From an uncultured Prevotellaceae bacterium (GTDB lineage Bacteria > Bacteroidota > Bacteroidia > Bacteroidales > Bacteroidaceae), in the NCBI GenBank assembly GCA_945831805.1, contig CAMADY010000009.1:1-49147 (forward strand): 49,147 bases of DNA. The letters are read 5' to 3'. The notes under the pieces are model-generated. The model was not told where the DNA came from. It saw nothing but the letters and a program-made list of their open reading frames with translations, and did no database searches. The translations under genes and the position numbers were made by a program. Positions 42,986 through 49,147 of the stretch are shown in pieces (the stretch's first letter is position 1; each line of letters opens with the position of its first letter).

Positions 42986-43579
42986 ATGGACGGATTAGAC
43001 TACAACACCCAGCGCGAGAAGCTTAAGCTGATGGCGTATGGCAGAGATATACAGCAGATGGTGACTGCATGCATGGAGCTCGCTACTAAGGAGGAGCGCC
43101 AGAAGGCAGCGCACACCATCATCGACACAATGAAACGCGTGGTGCCAAGCCAGCAGAGCTACAAGGAACGTGAGCCTGCGCTGTGGTACCACCTGGCTCT
43201 GATGAGCGACTTCAAACTCGACATCGACTACCCCGTGGAGATAATCTGCGAGGACAAGATGGCGAAGAAGCCGGAGCCCGTGCCTTACAGCGGACAGCTG
43301 AAGGGCGGCAAGCGCTACGGAAGACTGCTGCTCGGGATGTTCGACACGCTGAAGAGCATGCCGGAAGGCGAGGAGCGAAAGGCACTGGTGGAGCTGGTGG
43401 CAGCGCAGATGTACCGCAGCCTCATAGCCTGGGGACTGGGTGCTGCCGACGAAGAGAAGGTGGTATCGGACCTGGCACGCTATACGGACGGTGTGATACA
43501 GGTGGATCCTTCAGACCTCTCCTTTGTAGTAAACGAAGGCGGAGAGGGCAAGAAGGGAAAGAGAAACAGAAAGAAATAA
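42986..43579 (+). CDS. DUF4290 family protein
   Basis: 197 residues matching the Bacteroidetes family DUF4290: Asp-Tyr-Asn-Thr-Gln-Arg-Glu-Lys-Leu near the start, Tyr-Gly-Arg, Ala-x-Trp-Tyr-His-Leu-Ala-Leu-Met-Ser, and Arg-Tyr-Gly-Arg-Leu-Leu. Mostly helical, cytoplasmic, ending in a Lys/Arg/Gly tail that may contact nucleic acid. No function is established. It sits 35 bases after tsaB and 63 bases before murA, a neighbourhood I believe is common in this phylum. Confidence 0.85.
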   Translation: MDGLDYNTQREKLKLMAYGRDIQQMVTACMELATKEERQKAAHTIIDTMKRVVPSQQSYKEREPALWYHLALMSDFKLDIDYPVEIICEDKMAKKPEPVPYSGQLKGGKRYGRLLLGMFDTLKSMPEGEERKALVELVAAQMYRSLIAWGLGAADEEKVVSDLARYTDGVIQVDPSDLSFVVNEGGEGKKGKRNRKK

Positions 43580-43593
43580 TGCAGTTGTTTGGT

Positions 43594-43633
43594 TGCAACA
43601 AAACCACCAAACAACAAAACCACCAAACAACAA
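43594..43633. repeat. 8 bp period array in the murA leader
   Basis: AACCACCA (43602), AACAACAA (43610), AACCACCA (43618), AACAACAA (43626), preceded by a weaker unit at 43594. G-free, A/C-only in the sense strand, ending nine bases before the murA ATG. Confidence 0.7.
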
Positions 43634-43642
43634 AATTGAGTT

Positions 43643-45025
43643 ATGAGCAACACATTTGTCATTGAGGGCGGACATTCCCTCAAAGGAGAGATAAAGCCTC
43701 AGGGCGCAAAGAACGAGGCACTGCAGGTAATCTGCGCCACACTGCTGACGAAGGAGGAGGTTACGATAAACAACATCCCGGACATCCTGGATGTCAACAA
43801 CCTCATAAAGCTCCTGAAGGATATCGGCGTGAAGGTTTACGAAAACGGAACGCAGAGCGACGAAGACGAAAACGAAACACTGCGCTACGAAGACGAAAAC
43901 GAAGACGGAGACGGACTGCTTAAGAACCGCTCGTTTACGTTCAAGGCTGACGAGCTGGACCTCGACTATCTCGCCTCCGATGAGTTCGTGAAGAAGTGCG
44001 CACAGCTGCGTGGTTCGGTGCTGATGATAGGTCCGTTGCTCGGACGCTGCGGCAAGGCTACGGTGGCAAAGCCTGGTGGCGACAAGATTGGCCGCCGTCG
44101 TCTCGACACGCACTTCCTCGGGTTCCATAACCTCGGTGCTACATACGAGAGGGTTGAGGGACGCGATGTCTATGAGCTGAAGGCTGAGAGGATGAAGGGA
44201 TGCTACATGCTTCTCGACGAGGCATCGGTCACCGGTACGGCGAACATCATCATGGCATCGGTCATGGCAGAGGGTATCACGACGATATATAATGCTGCCT
44301 GCGAGCCATACCTACAGCAGCTATGCCACATGCTCAACCGTATGGGTGCGCAGATCAGCGGCATCGGCTCGAACCTACTGACCATAGTGGGTGTGGAGGA
44401 ACTGCACGGTACGCAGCATAAGCTCCTGCCGGACATGATTGAGGTGGGGTCGTTCATCGCTATGGCAGCCATGGTGGGCGACGGCATACGCATAAAGGAT
44501 GTGTCGATAAAGAACCTCGGCATCATTCCGGACAGCTTCCGACGACTCGGTGTGCAGATTATCGAGGAAGGCGACGACCTCGTCATTCCTCGTCATGAGC
44601 ACTACTCCATCGACTCCTTCATCGACGGAACGATAATGACGCTCAGCGATGCACCATGGCCGGGACTCACTCCTGACCTGCTCAGCGTGCTGCTTGTAGT
44701 GGCAACGCAGGCGGAGGGTTCGGTGCTCTTCCATCAGAAGATGTTTGAGAGCCGACTGTTCTTCGTCGATAAGCTAATCGATATGGGTGCGCAGATTATT
44801 CTCTGCGACCCTCACCGCGCAGTTGTCGTTGGCCATGACCACCGCAAGAGGCTCAGGGCTGCACGCATGTCGAGCCCGGATATACGTGCCGGCATAGCAC
44901 TGCTTATTGCGGCTCTCTCTGCCGATGGCACTTCGCGCATCAGCAACATCGCGCAGATAGACCGTGGATACGAGAACATCGAGGCACGACTGAATGCCCT
45001 CGGAGCAAAGATAACGAGAGAATAG
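43643..45025 (+). CDS. murA: UDP-N-acetylglucosamine 1-carboxyvinyltransferase MurA
   Basis: 460 residues. It adds enolpyruvate from PEP to UDP-GlcNAc, the first committed step of peptidoglycan synthesis. Conserved Lys23-Asn24 (Gly-Ala-Lys-Asn) and the C-terminal Asp-Arg-Gly-Tyr-Glu-Asn-Ile-Glu are present. The loop that carries the catalytic Cys in E. coli (Pro-Gly-Gly-Cys) reads Pro-Gly-Gly-Asp147-Lys-Ile-Gly here; Asp enzymes are active but do not react with fosfomycin. An acidic insertion (about 71-91, a repeated Glu-Asp-Glu-Asn pattern) sits before the usual domain core. Length is above the usual 420 partly because of it. Confidence 0.95.
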   Translation: MSNTFVIEGGHSLKGEIKPQGAKNEALQVICATLLTKEEVTINNIPDILDVNNLIKLLKDIGVKVYENGTQSDEDENETLRYEDENEDGDGLLKNRSFTFKADELDLDYLASDEFVKKCAQLRGSVLMIGPLLGRCGKATVAKPGGDKIGRRRLDTHFLGFHNLGATYERVEGRDVYELKAERMKGCYMLLDEASVTGTANIIMASVMAEGITTIYNAACEPYLQQLCHMLNRMGAQISGIGSNLLTIVGVEELHGTQHKLLPDMIEVGSFIAMAAMVGDGIRIKDVSIKNLGIIPDSFRRLGVQIIEEGDDLVIPRHEHYSIDSFIDGTIMTLSDAPWPGLTPDLLSVLLVVATQAEGSVLFHQKMFESRLFFVDKLIDMGAQIILCDPHRAVVVGHDHRKRLRAARMSSPDIRAGIALLIAALSADGTSRISNIAQIDRGYENIEARLNALGAKITRE

Positions 45026-45033
45026 AAGCCCGT

Positions 45034-45546
45034 ATGATAAAGGAAGAAGAGGTCTATAAGATAGGCAAACTCGGCAAGGCGCATGGCGTGAAAGGCGAGA
45101 TACAGCTGCAGTTCGACGATGATGTGTTCGACCGCGTGGAGGCGGAATACCTCATACTGAGGCTCGACGGCATCATGGTGCCGTTCTTCATGGAGGAGTA
45201 TCGCTTCAAGAGCGACGAGGTGGCACTCGTGAAGTTCGAGGGCATCGACACTCAGGAGCGTGCCCGACAGCTGACAGGTACGGAGGTGTTCTTCCCTCGT
45301 GAGCTGGCAGACGGCGACGAGAGCGATGAGCTGAGCTATGCGCAGCTTGTTGGCTTCACGCTCGTCAACGATGCTGACTCTAAGGAGGTGGGTACTATCG
45401 CCTTCATCGACGAACAGACAATGAACATAATGTTCGAGATGGAGAACGGCACGCTGATACCTGCGTCGGAAGAGCTGATAACGGATATTGATACAGAGAA
45501 CAAGAAGATAACGGTGGATATTCCACAAGGTATCCTGGATTTATAA
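45034..45546 (+). CDS. rimM: Ribosome maturation factor RimM
   Basis: 170 residues with the N-terminal RimM barrel (Ile-Gly-Lys-Leu-Gly-Lys-Ala-His-Gly-Val-Lys-Gly-Glu) and the C-terminal PRC barrel (Val-Gly-Thr-Ile-Ala-Phe-Ile, then Leu-Ile-Pro-Ala-Ser-Glu-Glu-Leu-Ile). It helps 30S head assembly and 16S rRNA processing, binding S19. Eight bases separate it from murA and seven from dxr, so co-transcription is likely. Confidence 0.95.
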   Translation: MIKEEEVYKIGKLGKAHGVKGEIQLQFDDDVFDRVEAEYLILRLDGIMVPFFMEEYRFKSDEVALVKFEGIDTQERARQLTGTEVFFPRELADGDESDELSYAQLVGFTLVNDADSKEVGTIAFIDEQTMNIMFEMENGTLIPASEELITDIDTENKKITVDIPQGILDL

Positions 45547-45553
45547 AGTAGAA

Positions 45554-46735
45554 ATGGAAAAGAAACAAATTTGCATATTAGGCTCTACCGGCTCCATCGG
45601 CACCCAGGCACTGGAGGTCATCGAGGAGCATAGCGACCGCTTTGAGGCTTACTGCCTTACGGCGAACAATCAGGTGGAGCTGCTTGCCCAGCAGGCAAGG
45701 AAGTTCAAGCCGGCATGCGTCGTGATAGCCAACGAAGAGAAGTACGACACGCTCGTGGAACTGCTCAGCGACTGTCCGGACATCAAGGTCTATGCCGGTG
45801 CGAGGGCTCTCTGCGACGTCGTGGAGTCTGGACCTATCGACATGGTGCTGACGGCAATGGTGGGCTTCGCAGGGCTTGAGCCTACGATACATGCCATAAA
45901 GGCTCGCAAGAAAATTTGTCTTGCAAACAAGGAGACGCTCGTAGTGGCTGGCGAACTGATATGCCAGCTCGTCAACCAGTATGCCATGCCGGGGCCTGAT
46001 GGGCGTGGCGGGGCCTGCATCCTGCCGGTTGACTCTGAGCACTCCGCTATCTTCCAGAGCCTTGTCGGCGAGGGGGACAACGAGATAGAGAAGATACTCC
46101 TTACGGCAAGTGGCGGTCCGTTCCGTCTGAAGACTCTCGAAGAGATGAAGACGATGACGGCGGCGGACGCTCTGCAGCATCCTACATGGGACATGGGTGC
46201 GAAGATAACCATCGACTCTGCTTCGATGATGAACAAGGGGTTCGAGGTTATAGAGGCGAAATGGCTCTTCGGAGTGGAGGCAGACAGGATTCAGGTGCTC
46301 GTCCATCCGCAGTCTATCGTACACTCTGCGGTGCAGTTCCGCGATGGTGCCGTGAAGGCGCAGCTGGGCGTTCCTGACATGAGGCTGCCTATTCAGTATG
46401 CCTTCACATACCCTGACCGCCTTACAATGTCGGGTGAGCGCCTGGACTTCTTCAAGCATAACCTGGAGTTCTTTGAGCCGGACCTCAACAAGTTCAAGTG
46501 TCTCGCCCTTGCATTCGAGGCTCTCCGCCGTGGCAACAACGCCTGCTGCGTAGTCAATGCTGCCAACGAAATCGTGAACCTTGCGTTCCGCCAAGGCAAG
46601 ATTGGTTTCCTCGACATGGGCGACATCATAGAAAAGACTCTCGACAAGGCATCAATAATAAAGTCACCTTCACTCGAAGATTATATAAATTCAGATAACG
46701 AAGCAAGACGAATTGCTTCAGAGTACATCAAATAA
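45554..46735 (+). CDS. dxr: 1-deoxy-D-xylulose 5-phosphate reductoisomerase
   Basis: 393 residues. NADPH site Gly-Ser-Thr-Gly-Ser-Ile-Gly at the start; Ala-Asn-Lys-Glu-Thr-Leu-Val near 125; metal and substrate motifs Asp-Ser-Glu-His-Ser-Ala-Ile, Ser-Gly-Gly-Pro-Phe-Arg and Ser-Ala-Ser-Met-Met-Asn-Lys-Gly-Phe-Glu-Val-Ile-Glu-Ala. It makes 2-C-methyl-D-erythritol 4-phosphate, so isoprenoids come from the MEP pathway. Its stop codon is immediately followed by the rseP ATG. Confidence 0.97.
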   Translation: MEKKQICILGSTGSIGTQALEVIEEHSDRFEAYCLTANNQVELLAQQARKFKPACVVIANEEKYDTLVELLSDCPDIKVYAGARALCDVVESGPIDMVLTAMVGFAGLEPTIHAIKARKKICLANKETLVVAGELICQLVNQYAMPGPDGRGGACILPVDSEHSAIFQSLVGEGDNEIEKILLTASGGPFRLKTLEEMKTMTAADALQHPTWDMGAKITIDSASMMNKGFEVIEAKWLFGVEADRIQVLVHPQSIVHSAVQFRDGAVKAQLGVPDMRLPIQYAFTYPDRLTMSGERLDFFKHNLEFFEPDLNKFKCLALAFEALRRGNNACCVVNAANEIVNLAFRQGKIGFLDMGDIIEKTLDKASIIKSPSLEDYINSDNEARRIASEYIK

Positions 46736-48172
46736 ATGGAAGTATTTTTAATCAAGACATTACAGTTTATACTGGCGATTACCATCCTTGTGGCACTCCA
46801 TGAGGGAGGACATTTCTTTTTCTCAAAGCTCTTCGGAGTGAGAGTAAACAAGTTCTACATCTTCTTTGACTATAAGTTCAAGCTCTTCTCCACGAAGTTC
46901 AACTGGTGGAGGAAGCTGCGCGGCAAGGAACCAGCAAAGAAGGATAAGGACGGCAACTACGAATACGAAGGTACGGAGTACGGCGTGGGCTGGATTCCAC
47001 TCGGCGGCTACTGCCAGATAGAGGGCATGATAGACGAGACACAGCATGACCTCGAAAAGCTCAAGGAGCCTGCTAAGCCATGGGAGTTCCGTGGAAAGCC
47101 TTGCTGGCAGAGACTCCTGATAATGATAGGCGGCGTACTCGTAAACTTCCTCCTCGCACTCCTTATTTATATTGCAGTGTTCTTCACATGGGGCGAGGAC
47201 TACTACGCACTGAAGGACATGCAGTACGGCATGAAGTTCAATCAGGATGCCATAGCCCTCGGTTTCCGCGACGGCGACAAGCTGCTCTCTACGAACAACG
47301 GCGAGCTCGTTTCCTTCAACGCTAACATGCTGCGCGACATCTCCACCGCCACGGAGGTGACGGTAGAGCGTGAGGGTAGAGAAGTGAAGGTGTCGCTTCC
47401 GGGCAACCTCTCGCTGCTGCAGATGCTTAAGACGGAGCCGGTGTTCTGCCGTCCATTCGTTCCAGCGGACGTTGACACCGTGATGCCGGGCTCTGCTGCC
47501 TACAAGGCTGGCATGAAGAAGGGCGACAAGATTCTCGCTATCGCAGGAAAGGATGTTGATTCATGGAACACCTTTATGTATGAGGCAGGACGCATTGCGG
47601 ACCAGCTGACAGACTGCACCACGAAGGCAGACTCACAGAAGGTGCTCACCACTACCGTAGTATTCTCTCGCAATGGTGTGGCAGACACTGCTAAGGTGAC
47701 GCTCGACAATGAGGCGCACCTCGGTGTCGGCATGACGACAGTAGCGAACTACACGAAGCTGACGCACAAGGACTACACTCTTCTTGAGAGTATCCCTGGC
47801 GGCATCAACTATGCCCTCGACATGCTCGGTGGCTATGTCAGCGACCTGAAGTATGTCTTCACGTCCGACGGTGCGAAGCAGCTCGGAGGATTCGGCGCCA
47901 TCGGTGGTATGTTCCCACCGGTATGGGACTGGCATCTCTTCTGGCTCATGACCGCATTCCTCTCTATCATCCTTGCATTCATGAACATCCTGCCTATACC
48001 GGCACTTGATGGCGGCCACGTTCTCTTCCTGATCTACGAGATGATCTTCCGTCGCCAGCCAAACGAGAAGTTCCTGCTCTATGCGCAGTATTTCGGCATG
48101 GGCATCCTCGGACTCCTCATGCTCGTGGCAAACCTCAACGACATCCTGAGGTTCTTTGGAATAATGTATTAA
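46736..48172 (+). CDS. rseP: Site-2 (RIP) membrane metalloprotease RseP
   Basis: 478 residues. Zinc motif His22-Glu-Gly-Gly-His26 in the first membrane helix and the second ligand region Pro-Ala-Leu-Asp-Gly-Gly-His near 425. In between lies at least one PDZ domain (about 245-330; Val-Met-Pro-Gly-Ser-Ala-Ala-Tyr-Lys-Ala-Gly). An extra charged loop follows helix 1 (Lys/Asn/Tyr-rich, about 40-90), as often in this phylum. It cleaves anti-sigma factors or remnant signal peptides within the inner membrane. The start directly abuts the dxr stop. Confidence 0.94.
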   Translation: MEVFLIKTLQFILAITILVALHEGGHFFFSKLFGVRVNKFYIFFDYKFKLFSTKFNWWRKLRGKEPAKKDKDGNYEYEGTEYGVGWIPLGGYCQIEGMIDETQHDLEKLKEPAKPWEFRGKPCWQRLLIMIGGVLVNFLLALLIYIAVFFTWGEDYYALKDMQYGMKFNQDAIALGFRDGDKLLSTNNGELVSFNANMLRDISTATEVTVEREGREVKVSLPGNLSLLQMLKTEPVFCRPFVPADVDTVMPGSAAYKAGMKKGDKILAIAGKDVDSWNTFMYEAGRIADQLTDCTTKADSQKVLTTTVVFSRNGVADTAKVTLDNEAHLGVGMTTVANYTKLTHKDYTLLESIPGGINYALDMLGGYVSDLKYVFTSDGAKQLGGFGAIGGMFPPVWDWHLFWLMTAFLSIILAFMNILPIPALDGGHVLFLIYEMIFRRQPNEKFLLYAQYFGMGILGLLMLVANLNDILRFFGIMY

Positions 48173-48282
48173 AGTTTAGTGAATAATTCGTGATAAATTC
48201 ATGGTAATTACTTCCCGTTGGTCAGCGGGTGCAAGCACGAGTCTCGTGTAGCTTAGCGCAGCGATAAAAGATTATATTATTT

Positions 48283-48873
48283 ATGGCAAATGGCAAACTT
48301 CTGATTTTCTCAGCACCTTCGGGTTCTGGAAAATCAACGATAATAAACTGGTTGATGGAGAATCATCCGGAACTGAGCATGCACTTCTCCATCAGTTGCA
48401 CATCAAGAAAGCCTCGCGGTAAGGAACAGAACGGCGTAGAGTATTTCTTCCTCACGCCGGAGGAGTTCCGCGAAAAGATAGCCAACGATGAGTTCGTAGA
48501 ATATGAAGAGGTATATACCGACTGCTTCTACGGCACGTTGAAGTCGCAGGTAGAGGCTCAGTCAGCAGCTGGCGAGACAGTAGTCTTCGACGTTGACGTC
48601 CATGGCGCGATGAACATCAAGAAGGCCTACGGCGACAAGGCACTGAGCATCTTCATCCAACCGCCAAGCGTGGAGGAACTGCGCCGCAGACTCGTAGGTC
48701 GCAACACCGATGCGCCGGAGGTGATAGAGAAGCGTCTGGCACGTGCAGAATACGAGCTGACCTTCGCCGACAAGTTCGACACCGTAGTAGTCAACGATGA
48801 TGTCACCGTAGCACAGCAGGAGACACTCCAGAAGATCCAGCAGTTCCTCGCTCTGTCTCTACCATCAATTTAA
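48283..48873 (+). CDS. gmk: Guanylate kinase
   Basis: 196 residues. P-loop Ala-Pro-Ser-Gly-Ser-Gly-Lys-Ser-Thr at 11-19; GMP-binding Ser-Cys-Thr-Ser-Arg-Lys-Pro-Arg and Gly-Val-Glu-Tyr-Phe-Phe; Val-Phe-Asp-Val-Asp-Val-His-Gly-Ala as the second core motif. It phosphorylates GMP to GDP. The 110 bases before it contain short GC hairpins (48213-48248) but no clear promoter, so it may be read with rseP. Confidence 0.96.
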   Translation: MANGKLLIFSAPSGSGKSTIINWLMENHPELSMHFSISCTSRKPRGKEQNGVEYFFLTPEEFREKIANDEFVEYEEVYTDCFYGTLKSQVEAQSAAGETVVFDVDVHGAMNIKKAYGDKALSIFIQPPSVEELRRRLVGRNTDAPEVIEKRLARAEYELTFADKFDTVVVNDDVTVAQQETLQKIQQFLALSLPSI

Positions 48874-48881
48874 AATATTAC

Positions 48882-49137
48882 TGTCCGCTAAACATTCAGA
48901 CCTAAAATTTGATTTGTTGATTTGCCGGACAGCCGACTATATTCATGTATATCCACACGTCTACAGGAGAAAAAACTGTCTATTGAGTCGTAATCAGGCA
49001 AATTGGGGGACTTTTCAATCAACATAACGCTACCAACAGCAAAAGTTTTACCGGACAGCTGTTGTATTTACTTGATTATAGGGCTTATACATGACAAATA
49101 ACAGCAAAATCAAGGACTAATGTCCATTTAGCGGACA
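48882..49137. mobile_element. MITE-like element with 11 bp inverted ends
   Basis: TGTCCGCTAAA (48882-48892) and its exact complement (49127-49137) bound 256 bases without a gene. Two internal copies of CCGGACAGC (48925 and 49051) repeat the GGACA core of the ends. No transposase and no clear target-site duplication were seen. A non-autonomous or decayed transposable element is the best reading. Confidence 0.45.
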
Positions 49138-49147
49138 ACAATAATTC

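Noticed and set aside
45578..46594. 338-codon open frame on the minus strand opposite dxr
   Set aside because: dxr is unmistakable on the other strand; the antisense product is Arg/His-rich and without motifs.
48205..48265. tRNA-like sequence before gmk (TAGCTTAGC and small hairpins)
   Set aside because: No acceptor stem, anticodon arm or T-arm can be paired around it.

Overview
The window looks like a piece of a Prevotella-type (Bacteroidales) chromosome. The signs are two SusC/SusD pairs, a one-protein hybrid two-component regulator, promoters of the Bacteroidetes form TAnnTTTG, few Shine-Dalgarno sites, Bacteroidetes-only families (DUF4290, a DUF5020-like porin) and lipoproteins with acidic residues after the lipid cysteine. 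The species cannot be fixed from the sequence alone. No rRNA, tRNA, CRISPR array or intact insertion sequence was found.

Region 1 (1-32400) is a polysaccharide utilisation locus, most likely for acetylated xylan or arabinoxylan. On the minus strand are the start of a secreted protein, a 1287-residue secreted protein ending in a dockerin-like EF-hand pair, a cytoplasmic GH43, a GPH-family oligosaccharide symporter and the hybrid two-component regulator. Divergent from the regulator, on the plus strand, runs FAS1 lipoprotein - SusC - SusD - FAS1 lipoprotein - FAS1 lipoprotein - SusC - SusD - [terminator] - GH30 - SGNH acetylesterase - terminator. A plausible route: surface SusC/D and FAS1 lipoproteins capture glycan, the GH30 and the esterase trim it, SusC imports it, the symporter carries oligosaccharides across the inner membrane and the cytoplasmic GH43 releases monosaccharides. 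The regulator senses the oligosaccharide and probably binds a 36-37 bp element found in front of both the symporter and the large plus-strand operon.

Region 2 (32500-42100, minus strand) holds a uracil uptake and salvage group (unknown small protein, uraA, Tsx-like porin, upp), two tandem paralogous outer-membrane proteins of unknown function, a second, secreted GH43 with accessory domains, and a YicC-family gene.

Region 3 (42130-48873, plus strand) is housekeeping: tsaB, a DUF4290 gene, murA (aspartate at the usual catalytic cysteine), rimM, dxr, rseP and gmk. The last 270 bases hold a MITE-like element with 11 bp inverted ends.

The most unusual signal is between the genes. Three arrays with a strict 22 bp period follow the stop codons of three minus-strand genes; two of them, 34 kb apart, share an 18-mer. 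A separate set of arrays with an 8 bp period sits in gene junctions. In one of these, 14 consecutive octamers all begin GGTT and continue with one of only four 4-base words. AT-rich heptamer arrays and GC-rich palindromes fill other junctions.
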